A stretch of DNA of 44,240 bases from Anaerolineae bacterium (GCA_029907105.1 JARYMM010000028.1:1-44240); one strand, 5' to 3'. Shown: positions 16,615-25,285, counted from the first letter of the stretch. A program made the numbers and translations. The notes: a model not told the origin generated them from the letters alone.

Positions 16615-17912
16615 GAGGCCGCTCCTGTCCCCGGACAGGTAGATTGTGCCGTGTCTCGGTCATCTTCCCACCCCATGACCCGCTCGAAGCGCTGGCGGTA
16701 GCGGGGATCGCCCAGGCGCACGAACTCCCGCCAGAAATCGCCCCAGGCGCGGCGCAGGGCCAGCCAGCGGTCGGCGAAGTCGCCTTGCAACAGGGGGAGG
16801 GGGGCCACAGCGATGTGCGCCAGCAGGCGTGCCGATTCTGCCATCTGAGCGGCGGCCTCGGCCTCCTGCCCAGACTGATGGGCGATGAGCGCCCGGTGGG
16901 CGGCCAGCAGGCCGGCGGTGGCGATGCCTTTCCTGGGGATGCGCAGCCAGCGGGCGGCAGCCAGCGGCCCCCTTTTCTTCGCATAGTCAATTGTAAGGCG
17001 GAGCAGGTTGGCCCATTCGCCGCGGGAGATGGGGCGTTCGTTGAACAGGCGATGGGAATGGGCGATGAGTTGCTGGGGCAACGGGGCACCGGGGTCGGCA
17101 ACGCGGGCCAGCAAGAAGTGGCAAGCTGCTTCCAGATAATGAACCATCTTCGCATAGCGAATGGGCAGCGGTTGGGAGAAGTGCAGGCTTTGGCGCTCCT
17201 GCAGGCAGGTGCGCAGGAAAGCCGGGAACTCCTCTGCGAAGTGTGGCATCAGAGGCAGTTCGCCGTAGTGTGCGACCAGGTATTGCACGCGCTGGCCGTA
17301 GCTGGGCAGCAGCATGCCGCAGTGCGGCAGCAGCACCGTGGTCAGGTCCAACGCGTTGCGGCAGAGCACGTAGCCCCAGACCATCTCCGCCAGCGGGCTG
17401 AGAGGGCCATACAACAGCCGCCGGGGCGTGTACAACAGGATGGCCCACAGCCGTTTGATCAGAATCTCGTTGGTGTTACGCAAATCGAGGTTGGCCGGGG
17501 TGACCTCGGGCAGCAGCGGGCGCACGTCCTGGCCGTACAGCACCCGGGCGTTGGCCTTCAGCTCGTAGGTGAAGATGATGGGGGGCAGCGTGGACAGCCG
17601 CCGCCGCTGGCGGAAAAGGACGTCAATGTGGAACAGCGGGTTGCGCTGGGCGAACTCTCGTTCTAGCGCGGCCAGTCGGGCAGCGATACGTTGTCGCCCG
17701 GGGGCCGACAGGCTCCGTTCGCTCACCACCAGCAGTTCGTAGTCGCTGAACATTTCCAGCCGCCCGTCGAGTTCGACATAGGCCAGCTCACCACGGGCGG
17801 CGGAGCCGAGGAGGAGCACGGAGGTCACCTCGGGTTCACCGGCCAGGACGCCGGCGATGGCCTGCCAGTGGTCGGTGATGGCTGGCGGATAGCAAGACGG
17901 GTACTCGTTCAT
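16611..17912 (-). CDS. nucleotidyltransferase-fold protein of unknown role
   Basis: 433 residues. The first ~100 carry a pol-beta-type nucleotidyltransferase pattern: LLLGSAARGE (G36-S37), DYE with acidic residues at 57 and 59, and a third acidic residue in HIDVLF (D97). The G-S to D-x-E spacing is longer than usual (19 residues). The remaining ~330 residues are helical and I do not recognise them; IAHSHRLFNERPISRGEW may be part of a HEPN-like or helical partner domain. It overlaps both neighbours by 4 bp inside the polysaccharide operon, which suggests a job in glycan synthesis or its control, for example activating or modifying a sugar or a protein. Start at 17912, overlapping ATGA. Fold assignment is moderate; function is unknown. 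Confidence 0.72.
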   Translation of the reverse strand: MNEYPSCYPPAITDHWQAIAGVLAGEPEVTSVLLLGSAARGELAYVELDGRLEMFSDYELLVVSERSLSAPGRQRIAARLAALEREFAQRNPLFHIDVLFRQRRRLSTLPPIIFTYELKANARVLYGQDVRPLLPEVTPANLDLRNTNEILIKRLWAILLYTPRRLLYGPLSPLAEMVWGYVLCRNALDLTTVLLPHCGMLLPSYGQRVQYLVAHYGELPLMPHFAEEFPAFLRTCLQERQSLHFSQPLPIRYAKMVHYLEAACHFLLARVADPGAPLPQQLIAHSHRLFNERPISRGEWANLLRLTIDYAKKRGPLAAARWLRIPRKGIATAGLLAAHRALIAHQSGQEAEAAAQMAESARLLAHIAVAPLPLLQGDFADRWLALRRAWGDFWREFVRLGDPRYRQRFERVMGWEDDRDTAQSTCPGTGAAS

Positions 17913-18628
17913 GGCTGAGGTTTGCGCGCCACCAGGAAGTTGATGACGCAGTCGTCTTCGTTGGCCAACAACATGTCCAGCAGCTTGAAGGCCAGGTTCA
18001 CGGCAGCGATGAACGGCAGGGTGACCGCGCTCAGCAGGCGGCTGATACGCCCCAATCCGCGGCCTATCCGGTCGAGGCCGTAGGTGAGCTTCAGCCCTGC
18101 CCGCGCCCAGAAGCCGGCGATGGCCTGCACCGCGATGATTTCTAGCCCTCCGGCCCGGCAGAGGTAGGCCAGGCCGAAGCGGGTGAAACGGTAGTAGTCG
18201 TGAGGTGCTTCGTGCACGTGCCACATCTGCGGCGTGGACAGGATGAGATGCCCGCCGGCTCGCAGCACGCGGGAGATCTCCCCCATCATCCTCTGCGGCT
18301 CCGGCACGTGCTCCAGCACCTGGAAGGAAACCACGGTGTCGAAGCTCTCGTCGGCAAAGGGGAGCTGCATGGCGTCGCCGTACACGTCCACGGCCTGGCT
18401 CCGTTGCGCTGCCGTCCCTGGCCGCCGTTCGATGTCCTGGTCGGGAGGAAGGTCGAGGCCGATGATGCCCTTCACATGGGGGGCCAGGAGCGCTTCGTAC
18501 GGCCTGTTGCCGCAGCCGACGTCGAGGGTCAGGCCCGTGGCATGAGCCTTCGCCGCGGCGGCGATGAGACGTAGATGCTCCCGTCGTTCCAGCCAGTTGC
18601 GATGGAAAATGCTCACCGGGACGCTCAC
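17909..18628 (-). CDS. class I SAM-dependent methyltransferase
   Basis: 239 residues from GTG at 18628, which overlaps the previous stop as GTGA. Motif I is LTLDVGCGNRPYEA, followed by the acidic strand IIGLDL, the DAMQLPFADESFDTVVSFQV motif II region and EHVPEPQRMMGEISRVLRAGGHLILSTP, the methyltransferase type 11 pattern. It would transfer a methyl group from S-adenosylmethionine, here probably to a sugar hydroxyl of the glycan or its reducing-end cap. It pairs with another methyltransferase directly upstream. The longer open frame to 18775 has no supporting start. Confidence 0.86.
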   Translation of the reverse strand: MSVPVSIFHRNWLERREHLRLIAAAAKAHATGLTLDVGCGNRPYEALLAPHVKGIIGLDLPPDQDIERRPGTAAQRSQAVDVYGDAMQLPFADESFDTVVSFQVLEHVPEPQRMMGEISRVLRAGGHLILSTPQMWHVHEAPHDYYRFTRFGLAYLCRAGGLEIIAVQAIAGFWARAGLKLTYGLDRIGRGLGRISRLLSAVTLPFIAAVNLAFKLLDMLLANEDDCVINFLVARKPQP

Positions 18629-19344
18629 GTGGCCACCCGTGTCTTGATGACGATCTGGTTGCCGAAGAGATTGGGAAAGGCGCGAAAAGCGGCCCGCTTG
18701 ATGCGCTCCGGCAGGCGGTTGGCCAGCCAGGGCAAGGCATAGCTGCCGCCGATGTCGGTGGCCTCCAGACCGCACGAATCCAGCAATTGCCGGAAGGAGT
18801 GCATGGTGAAGTAGTGGATGTGCTCGACGCTGTGGTAGACGTGCTGGCTGCGGGGGAAATGGCCGCGCAGCACGTCGTAACGGTTTTTGTAGAAGGCGAA
18901 GTTGGGAAAGGAGACGATGAGCGCGCCCTCGGGAGCCAGCAGGCCCTTGCAGCCATACAGGACGTTCTCCGGCCGGAAGAGATGCTCCAACACCTCCACG
19001 CAGACGATGATGTCGAAGCGTTCGGCGGCCAGGAGGTCCGGCCAGGGATCGAGTTCCAGGTTGGCCTGATGCACGGCGTCGTAGTGAGCGGCAGCCATCT
19101 CCAGCGCCGTCGGCGAAAGGTCCAGGCCCACGCGGTACACACGGCGGCCGAATTTCTCCCCCAGCAAGCGTCCCAGCGTGCCCTCGCCACAGCCCAGGTC
19201 CAGCAGGCGCAGCGGCCCGGGGCCTTCGGCGGCGATGAAATCGAGCACGGCGTAGAGGCGGGCAGGCACCTGCTCGCGGTACAGGTAGCCGTTCTGCCGG
19301 CGGCGTGTCCAGTACTCTTCGTAGAAGGCTCTCGTATCGGTCAT
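18625..19344 (-). CDS. class I SAM-dependent methyltransferase
   Basis: 239 residues from ATG at 19344 with AGAGAGG upstream; longer readings to 19443 run through the hairpin repeat and the end of wzx. Motif I is RLLDLGCGEGTLGRLLGEKF, then VGLDLSPTALEMA and ERFDIIVCVEVLEHLF with the post-motif strand. The C-terminal half (YHSVEHIHYFTMHSFRQLL) is typical of methyltransferases in polysaccharide clusters. The likely role is methylation of a glycan residue or non-reducing terminus; the acceptor is unknown. It overlaps the next methyltransferase by 4 bp. The two share only the general fold and are not a recent duplication. Confidence 0.86.
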   Translation of the reverse strand: MTDTRAFYEEYWTRRRQNGYLYREQVPARLYAVLDFIAAEGPGPLRLLDLGCGEGTLGRLLGEKFGRRVYRVGLDLSPTALEMAAAHYDAVHQANLELDPWPDLLAAERFDIIVCVEVLEHLFRPENVLYGCKGLLAPEGALIVSFPNFAFYKNRYDVLRGHFPRSQHVYHSVEHIHYFTMHSFRQLLDSCGLEATDIGGSYALPWLANRLPERIKRAAFRAFPNLFGNQIVIKTRVAT

Positions 19345-19360
19345 GGCCTCTCTGTGAAAA

Positions 19361-20929
19361 TCACAAGCCTGGCGGCGCAGTTTCCTGCTCGGGGCTCGCT
19401 GTTCGGCGTTCAGCAGCAACGTCGAACGCCGAACGCCGAACATGGAACAGGTGACGGGTCAAAATGCGCGCCTCGCTCAGGGCCCCGCTGAATTGCATCG
19501 CCACCAGGTAGGCGCCGCCGCCACAGAGGATGCTCACGACGAGCAAAGGCAGAGGGGACCAGCCGAGGGCCCAGGTGTTGAGCAGGCGCAGCAACCCCAC
19601 GCTGGCGCAGATGGCCGCGCTGCCCAGCAGCGCCGGGCGCAAGGCCCGCCCGTAGCGCGGCCACGACAGCCCGATCAGGCGGTTGGCGATGGCCTGGATG
19701 ATGGGGGCCAGGAGCAGGGAGAGCAGGGTCACCGCCCAGGCCACGCCCACGATGCCGAAGCGCGCCCCGATGAGCAAGGCTCCGGCGGTGACGACCAGCG
19801 TCGCCGCGTTCCAGCGGAAGCCGATGTCCGGGCGGCCCCTGGCCTTGAGGATGGAGCCCACGGTGCTGACCACGGCTTTGATCATGCCCGCCGGACACAT
19901 GATGCGCAGGGGCAGGAGCGCCGGATCCCACTTGGGGCCGCCGCCGATAAGCCGCAGCAGCTCCGGTGCCGTCCAGAAAAGGCCGACGATGAGGGGGAAG
20001 GTGAGCAGGGCGATATAGCGCACCGTGGTCAGATAGCCGCGCTGCAGCCGCTCCTCCTCATCCTGCACCAGGCTGAAGGCAGGAAAAGTCACCCGAGAGA
20101 TCAGGATGGACACGCGTGTCAAAGGCAGCATCACCAGTTGGAAGGCAAAGGAATAGTAGCCCAGGGCGGCCTCGCCCAGCAAACGGCCCACGAGCAGGTA
20201 GTCCAGGTTGTTGTTGAGGTAGTTGGCGATGCGTTCGCCGACGACGTTGGCGCCGAAGCCGAAAAGCTCCCCGAAGGCTGCGCCGCTCCAGGCGCGGGAA
20301 GGCCGCCAGGGGTGCAGCAGCCATAGCAGCACGACTTCGGCGACTCTCTGGGCGATGCTGCCCCAGACCAGGCTCCACACGCCCAGGCCCTGCCAGGCCA
20401 GTCCGATGGAGAGCGCGCCCATGGCCAGCACAGCGCCCACTTCGGCCAACGCCAGGCGGCGAAAGTCCAACTCTTTTTGCAGCAGGACCTTCTGCAATAG
20501 TCCCAGGGGCATGATGACGAAGGTGGTGGCCAGCACCATGAGCACGGGCTGCACGGTTGGGTTGCGATAGAACCAGGCCACCAGCGGAGAGGCAGCCGTG
20601 AGCACAAGCCACAGCCCGACCCCCATGCCCAGGCTGCTCCAAAAGGCCGTGGACAGGAGCTGGTCGTCTGTGGCCTGCTTCTGGATCACGGCGGCGCTGA
20701 AGCCCAGCTCGTGGATGATGTTGCTCAGGTCAATGAAGAACGTGGCCGCGGTGAGCAGGCCGAAGTCGGCCGGCGCCAGCAGGCGGGCCAGGATGGCCAG
20801 GATGGCCAGCCGCAGCAGGCTGGTGCTGAGGCTGGCGATGCCGGTCCAGATGGCCCCCCGGGCAGTGCTGCGGGCCAGCGACGAGAGCCTGCCGGCCTCA
20901 GGGGTGTGCGCTCTCATCTCCTCGCTCAC
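19361..20929 (-). CDS. polysaccharide flippase, MOP superfamily (Wzx-like)
   Basis: 522 residues with about 12-14 transmembrane helices. The N-terminal ARGAIWTGIASLSTSLLRL and LARLLAPADFGLLTAATFFI stretches are characteristic of polysaccharide-biosynthesis flippases (RfbX/Wzx). It would translocate the undecaprenyl-linked repeat unit to the outer face of the membrane for the Wzy-type enzyme. GTG at 20929 overlaps the previous stop as GTGA; an ATG four codons in is an alternative. The last ~28 residues (from FHVRRSAFDV) are encoded by the hairpin repeat at 19400-19442 and are unlike the family, so the gene's 3' end was probably replaced or extended by that repeat. Confidence 0.9.
   Translation of the reverse strand: MSEEMRAHTPEAGRLSSLARSTARGAIWTGIASLSTSLLRLAILAILARLLAPADFGLLTAATFFIDLSNIIHELGFSAAVIQKQATDDQLLSTAFWSSLGMGVGLWLVLTAASPLVAWFYRNPTVQPVLMVLATTFVIMPLGLLQKVLLQKELDFRRLALAEVGAVLAMGALSIGLAWQGLGVWSLVWGSIAQRVAEVVLLWLLHPWRPSRAWSGAAFGELFGFGANVVGERIANYLNNNLDYLLVGRLLGEAALGYYSFAFQLVMLPLTRVSILISRVTFPAFSLVQDEEERLQRGYLTTVRYIALLTFPLIVGLFWTAPELLRLIGGGPKWDPALLPLRIMCPAGMIKAVVSTVGSILKARGRPDIGFRWNAATLVVTAGALLIGARFGIVGVAWAVTLLSLLLAPIIQAIANRLIGLSWPRYGRALRPALLGSAAICASVGLLRLLNTWALGWSPLPLLVVSILCGGGAYLVAMQFSGALSEARILTRHLFHVRRSAFDVAAERRTASPEQETAPPGL
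19400..19442. repeat. 12-bp hairpin of GAACGCC heptamers at the wzx 3' end
   Basis: TGTTCGGCGTTC (19400-19411) and GAACGCCGAACA (19431-19442) are perfect complements. One arm continues as tandem GAACGCC heptamers. The repeat is translated as the unusual C-terminal tail of the flippase. Confidence 0.9.
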
Positions 20930-22179
20930 CGCGCCACCACTTCAGTTCCCTGCGGGTCTCCTGACCCGCCGGCTGCCCGGAACAGCGCCGCCAGCGCGGC
21001 AGCGCTGCGCCGCACGTCGAATTCCTGCGCGATCTTCTCTCGCCCTGCCTGTCCCATCTCTTCCCTGGCCGCCGCGTCGCCCAGGAGGCGGCTCAGGGCG
21101 GCGGCCAGGCTGGCGCTGTCTCCCGCTTCCACGAGCAGCCCTTCCCGCCCGCAGGTGATGAGCTCGGGAATGCCGGAGATAGCGGTGGAGACCACAGACA
21201 GGCCGCTGGCCATCGCTTCCATCAACGAGACGGGGATGCCATCGCGGTCGCCGTCGTCGGCCACGATGCAGGGCAGGACGAAGAGGTCACTCGCCGCGTA
21301 AAGCTGGCGCACGTCCTCCTGGGGCATGACGCCGGGCAGATGCACCTGGCCGGCCAGGCCGTGTTGCTCGATCAGCCGGGTGAGCCTGTCCCGCTCCGGC
21401 CCCTCGCCAACGATGATGCACTCGAAGTCCTGCCCGGCGCGGCGCAGTTGGGCCAGGGCCTCAACGAGATAACGGTGCCCCTTCTTTTCCACCAGCCTGC
21501 CCACGGAGAGAAGACGCGGCCGGCCACCTGCCGGTCGCCGGGGGACAGCGAAGGCCGCCGGGTCAATGCCGGCGTGGATGACGTGCACCTTTTCGCTCAG
21601 CTCGGCGCCGCAGGTCTGGGCGATGAAATTGCGGTTGTACTGGGAGATGGTCACGGCGAAACGCGCCGCGCGCAGGCTTGGGCATAAGCACACCGGCCGG
21701 GCGAAGAGGTCCAGGGCGTGGGTGGTGAAACTGAAAGGCAGGCCGGCGAAGCGGGCAGCGAACATGGCCACCACGTTGGCCCCCAGGGCGAAGTGGGCGT
21801 GCAGGTGCTGCACACGGCGGTGCAAAAGGCGGCGGCCGAGGGCGACGCCGCGCAGGAAGCTCAGCAGGAGGATGCGGCTCGGATGGCGCAGGGTGAGGGT
21901 CAGAGCCCCCAGGTAGCGGCGCGGAGAGCGGGCCAACAGGGCCACGTTGGCCCGAATGGTCTCCCCGGGAGCGGCGATGGGTGAAGGCAGGGTGTGCACA
22001 GCCGCCCGCAGATGCTCGATCCTGCCGTGCTGCGGCTGCCCTGCCGGGGGCGTCTGCAGGGAGAAAATCTCGATCTCCAAGCCGGCCTCTTCCAGGTGCA
22101 GGATCTCATCGAGGACGAACGTCTGATATACCGAGGGAAAAAGGTCCAGAACATAGCCTATGCGCATGCCCATCCTCAT
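20926..22179 (-). CDS. GT4-type glycosyltransferase
   Basis: About 417 residues. The N-terminus RIGYVLDLFPSVYQTFVLDE is the typical colanic-acid/exopolysaccharide GT4 opening. The donor domain has LLSVGRLVEKKGHRYLVEAL, CIIVGEGPERDRLTRLI and SLMEAMASGLSVVST. It should transfer a sugar onto the lipid-linked intermediate in the cytoplasm. The ATG at 22179 overlaps the uridine kinase stop as ATGA; the ATG at 22167 has AGGA upstream and gives a more family-like start, so the first four residues are uncertain. It lies between udk and the flippase. Confidence 0.9.
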   Translation of the reverse strand: MRMGMRIGYVLDLFPSVYQTFVLDEILHLEEAGLEIEIFSLQTPPAGQPQHGRIEHLRAAVHTLPSPIAAPGETIRANVALLARSPRRYLGALTLTLRHPSRILLLSFLRGVALGRRLLHRRVQHLHAHFALGANVVAMFAARFAGLPFSFTTHALDLFARPVCLCPSLRAARFAVTISQYNRNFIAQTCGAELSEKVHVIHAGIDPAAFAVPRRPAGGRPRLLSVGRLVEKKGHRYLVEALAQLRRAGQDFECIIVGEGPERDRLTRLIEQHGLAGQVHLPGVMPQEDVRQLYAASDLFVLPCIVADDGDRDGIPVSLMEAMASGLSVVSTAISGIPELITCGREGLLVEAGDSASLAAALSRLLGDAAAREEMGQAGREKIAQEFDVRRSAAALAALFRAAGGSGDPQGTEVVAR

Positions 22180-22817
22180 GTCGTGGCCAGGCCGGCCAGC
22201 AGGGCCTGGATGCGGGCCACGACCATATCCATGGCCACCTCGTTGAAACCGCCCTCGGGGATGATGACGTCGGCGTAGCGCTTGCTGGGCTCCACGAACT
22301 CCAGGTGCATGGGCCGCACCGTGCTCAGGTATTGCCTGACCACCAGTTCCATCGTGCGCCCCCGTTCGGCGATGTCCCGTTGCAGGCGGCGGATGAAGCG
22401 GATGTCGGCGTCGGTATCCACGTAGATTTTGACGTCCATCAATTGGCGCAGGTCGCGGATGGCGAAGATGAGGATGCCCTCCACCAGGATCACCGGCTGC
22501 GGCTCCACGCGGCGCGTGCGGGCCGTGCGGGTGTGGGTGGTGAAATCGTAGATGGGCACCTCGACCGCCTGCCAGGCTTGCAGCGCTTTGATGTGCTTGA
22601 TCAGCAGCTCGTTGTCCAGGGTGTCCGGGTGGTCGTAGTTGACCCTGGCTCGCTCCTCCGGCGGCAGGTGGCTCTGGTCGAGGTAGTAGGCATCGTGCTG
22701 CAGGAAGGCGATGTGCTGGAAGCCGACCCGCTGGATGATGGCCTCGGCCACGGTGGTCTTGCCCGAACCGGTGCCCCCGGCCACACCGATGGTGATGGGT
22801 TTATTCTTCCCTGACAT
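22176..22817 (-). CDS. udk: uridine kinase
   Basis: 213 residues, the usual length. The enzyme phosphorylates uridine or cytidine with ATP or GTP in pyrimidine salvage. The Walker A motif GGTGSGKT is at residues 14-21; YDHPDTLDNELL and VPIYDFTTHTRT are nucleoside-binding signatures of the family. The chosen ATG at 22817 has GGGAGAAG upstream and overlaps the end of the MNT-HEPN gene by 17 bp. The longer open frame has no support. It is embedded in a polysaccharide operon, where it could help supply UTP for nucleotide-sugar synthesis; this is inference from position only. Confidence 0.95.
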   Translation of the reverse strand: MSGKNKPITIGVAGGTGSGKTTVAEAIIQRVGFQHIAFLQHDAYYLDQSHLPPEERARVNYDHPDTLDNELLIKHIKALQAWQAVEVPIYDFTTHTRTARTRRVEPQPVILVEGILIFAIRDLRQLMDVKIYVDTDADIRFIRRLQRDIAERGRTMELVVRQYLSTVRPMHLEFVEPSKRYADVIIPEGGFNEVAMDMVVARIQALLAGLATT

Positions 22818-23736
22818 CTGCTTCTCCCTCGCCTGCCACTGCCTCTTGAGCGGTGATGTAAGCAAGAATGTGACGGATGGTCTCTTCGAACACGGGCAGC
22901 TTGTTGGCGATGACCTCGTAGATCCGCCAGTAGTCAATATCCCAGTACAGGTGAACCAGCACATTGCGCATGCTGGCTAAGGCTATCAGTTCATCTCCCA
23001 ATGAGTACGGCACAACGCCCTTATCACGCAAGGTTTTGGCCACCTCTTTGTATTCCTGCGGCACACCCAGGCCGGTGGCCACGATCACGTGCCGGCCCAG
23101 GTCAATGGTTGCTTCGATGGCTCGCCGCAGATAGTGTTCGGAAAGTGCACGCGTGGTCTTATCGGCGTAGTAAGTGTCGAAATCCGGCGTCGAATGCGCC
23201 GGCTGTTCCAGCTCCTGCACGGCGTCGCGGATGATGAAGATAAATCGTTCCACTCGCTCTTTCTTGATCATGAAGAACTCCTTTGCAATGCCCTGCCGGG
23301 CGATCCGGCAGGCGTAATGCCAGTTTTCAGCGCGCCAGGCTGCGGTATCGTTGTAGAGAGCTAACACCCGTTCTGTCCAGTGTGTGGCCGCGTCATCGTT
23401 ATCGGCATAGATCAGCCAGCCCGTTTGCAGTACGCTGAACTGGAGTGATAGCGGTGCCTCGTGAAGCATGGCGACGTCAATGTTGTCAGCGCCGAAGAGG
23501 GCACATAGATCGTCGTAGATGTCGCTGTAGGTGTTCAACCAATGATAGGTTTCCGGATCGGGCAGAATGGCGATGTCCAGGTCGCTGAGGGGACCGGCCG
23601 CGTCGTCCAGAACCGAGCCGAAGAGGTAGGCCAGCTGCACCTTATGCCGATGCATAAGGGTCTGCAATGCTGCCAACTGAGCCAGTACTTCTTTCCTGGC
23701 GAACGGTTTGGGATTGAGACATAAATCAACACGCAT
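22801..23736 (-). CDS. MNT nucleotidyltransferase fused to HepT-type HEPN domain
   Basis: 311 residues. Residues ~1-115 are a minimal nucleotidyltransferase: FGSVLDD (G40-S41), SDLDIAIL (D52, D54) and a third carboxylate D87 in NIDVAML, all active-site positions present. From about MIKKERVERFIF (residue 156) onward it is a HepT/DUF86-like HEPN domain with the RNase motif R257-x4-H262-x-Y264 (RNVLVHLY). In known two-gene MntA-HepT toxin-antitoxin systems the nucleotidyltransferase AMPylates the tyrosine of this motif and silences the RNase. Here both halves are one polypeptide, so silencing would occur in cis or between protomers. It starts 14 bp after resB and overlaps udk. Whether it still acts as a stress module or has a housekeeping role is unknown. 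Confidence 0.85.
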   Translation of the reverse strand: MRVDLCLNPKPFARKEVLAQLAALQTLMHRHKVQLAYLFGSVLDDAAGPLSDLDIAILPDPETYHWLNTYSDIYDDLCALFGADNIDVAMLHEAPLSLQFSVLQTGWLIYADNDDAATHWTERVLALYNDTAAWRAENWHYACRIARQGIAKEFFMIKKERVERFIFIIRDAVQELEQPAHSTPDFDTYYADKTTRALSEHYLRRAIEATIDLGRHVIVATGLGVPQEYKEVAKTLRDKGVVPYSLGDELIALASMRNVLVHLYWDIDYWRIYEVIANKLPVFEETIRHILAYITAQEAVAGEGEADVREE

Positions 23737-23750
23737 GGTGTATTACCTTA

Positions 23751-25151
23751 TCACAGATGAGGGACAAGAGTGGCCGTTTCCTCTGTGCCCCCGATAGCTT
23801 GCGCCAGAAGCGCCAGTCTCTCTGCCATGGTCACGCTTAGCCCTTGAGACTGACCCGCCAGGCGCACGCTGATCGCCCGCCGTTCCGGCACCAGCTCTGT
23901 CCACACCTGTTCCGCCGGCCAGAAGAGCGGCAGGACGGTGCTGAGGAGGAGCAGCAGCCCGCCGGCCAGCAGCAGAGCCAGACCTGGGGCGTGCACGACC
24001 TGCAGCAGGCGGTAGCGCGCCGGCCTCAGCTCGAAACGGACATCGCCCACGGTCAAGGTGCTCTCTGCGCCGATGGCGGTCTCCAGGATGGGCTGCACGC
24101 TGCCGCCCCGGTACGCTTCCACCAGCCAGGATGGCGGGTCGGCCGGGGTGCGCGTGGGCTGGGCGACGACACGCAGGGCCAGGTTGGCCTCGGGCGCCGT
24201 GAGATGGCGCTCGGCCTGCGGCTGCTCGAAGACCAGGCTGACCATGTCGGCCTCCGTCTGCGCGCTGCTCAGCGGCTGCAGGGCCAGCGGATGGCCGGCC
24301 TCATCCTGGCCGCGCACCACGAGCGCCGGCCCATCGCCCGTCTGGTACACGCTGAGGCCGCCGTAGCGCGCCGGCCGGGCGAAGGCCAGCGGCCGGGCCA
24401 CGCTTTCGCCCCGCTCGTGGCGGAAGAGAAGCTGCCCGTCGTCGCCGGCCGTCGTCTCCAGGCGCAGGCTGAGGCCGGTATCGTGGCCCAGGGCCGTCTC
24501 CTGCCCCGGAGCCAGCAGCAGGTTGGCCCTCTGCCAGCCCCAGGCGTCGTTGACAAACAGGCCCAGCAAGAGGAGCAGCGCACCAACGTTGGCCAGCAGG
24601 GGGGCGAACAGGCCAGGGCGACCGCGCTCGGCGTAGAGGCGGACGCCGGTGGCCGTTTCCTCATCCCGAATCATACACAGACCGCTGGCGGCAAGCCGGG
24701 CGCGCATCGTCTGGGCCGCCTCTGCCAAAGGCGGCGGCAGGGAAGCGGTGACTTCCTGGGGCAGGGCGGTCGAGGGGAGGGGCGGACGGCGGCCGCTCAG
24801 GGCCATGGCTACGGCCTGGGCGGCCTCGGCGGCGCGCAGCAGCAGGTGAAAGGCCAACAGGGCCAGCAGCAGCCGGAACCACAGGGCATGGGCGATATCG
24901 AAGAGGCCCACCGTGCGCAGCGCTGTGCCCCAGACGCCGTAGCGGGCGGCGGTGGTGTTCAGCCAGCGGCTGGCCAGGGTCGGGTCGGCAGCTTCGGCGG
25001 GGGGGAGTTGCGGCCACAGCGAACCCCCAAGCAAGCTCAAGGCCAGCCCGGCCAGCAGCACGAGCCGGGCAGTCGGCCCGCTGGCCAGGTGCCAGAGCCT
25101 GTCGAGGATGTCGCGGCGGGGCCTGCTCTCCACAGCCTGTTCTGCCACCAT
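23751..25151 (-). CDS. resB: ResB-like cytochrome c biogenesis protein
   Basis: 466 residues. Three hydrophobic helices lie in the N-terminal part (LVLLAGLALSLLGGSLWPQL, LLLALLAFHLLL and ANVGALLLLLGLFV). A large presumably extracytoplasmic domain follows, then a C-terminal helix (LALLLAGGLLLLLSTVLPLF), the topology of ResB/Ccs1. ResB works with ResC/CcsA in System II haem delivery to apocytochrome c; no ccsA-like gene is in this window. ATG at 25151 has AAGGAAGG upstream; a start at 25169 would lie within the AACGTGA heptamer array. It heads the operon that continues through the polysaccharide genes. The sequence is divergent, so family membership is probable rather than certain. Confidence 0.75.
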   Translation of the reverse strand: MVAEQAVESRPRRDILDRLWHLASGPTARLVLLAGLALSLLGGSLWPQLPPAEAADPTLASRWLNTTAARYGVWGTALRTVGLFDIAHALWFRLLLALLAFHLLLRAAEAAQAVAMALSGRRPPLPSTALPQEVTASLPPPLAEAAQTMRARLAASGLCMIRDEETATGVRLYAERGRPGLFAPLLANVGALLLLLGLFVNDAWGWQRANLLLAPGQETALGHDTGLSLRLETTAGDDGQLLFRHERGESVARPLAFARPARYGGLSVYQTGDGPALVVRGQDEAGHPLALQPLSSAQTEADMVSLVFEQPQAERHLTAPEANLALRVVAQPTRTPADPPSWLVEAYRGGSVQPILETAIGAESTLTVGDVRFELRPARYRLLQVVHAPGLALLLAGGLLLLLSTVLPLFWPAEQVWTELVPERRAISVRLAGQSQGLSVTMAERLALLAQAIGGTEETATLVPHL

Positions 25152-25168
25152 GGGCCTTCCTTCTAGCA

Positions 25169-25224
25169 CGTGAAACGTGAAACGTAAAACGTAAGATGCA
25201 TTAATTTTGCGTATTACGTTTTAC
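25169..25224. repeat. AACGTGA heptamers with inverted arm
   Basis: Four 7-nt units ACGTGAA, ACGTGAA, ACGTAAA, ACGTAAG (25169-25196). GTAAAACGTAA (25185-25195) pairs perfectly with TTACGTTTTAC (25214-25224), giving an 11-bp stem. It is AT-rich and lies in the leader of resB. Confidence 0.88.
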
Positions 25225-25245
25225 ACATCACACGTCCCCCTCGCG

Positions 25246-25278
25246 AAAAGCCCCAACCATATGCAGGTCGGGGCTTTG
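25246..25278 (-). terminator. Rho-independent terminator of tRNA-Thr
   Basis: On the minus strand AAAGCCCCGACC and GGTTGGGGCTTT form a 12-bp stem with one G-T pair, a 7-nt loop, and a following TT run. It begins eight bases after the tRNA 3' end. Confidence 0.85.
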
Positions 25279-25285
25279 TGAACGC

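Noticed and set aside
17913..19190. N-terminal extension of the nucleotidyltransferase gene to 19190
   Set aside because: Overlaps both methyltransferase genes in another frame; the ATGA junction at 17909-17912 shows the real start.
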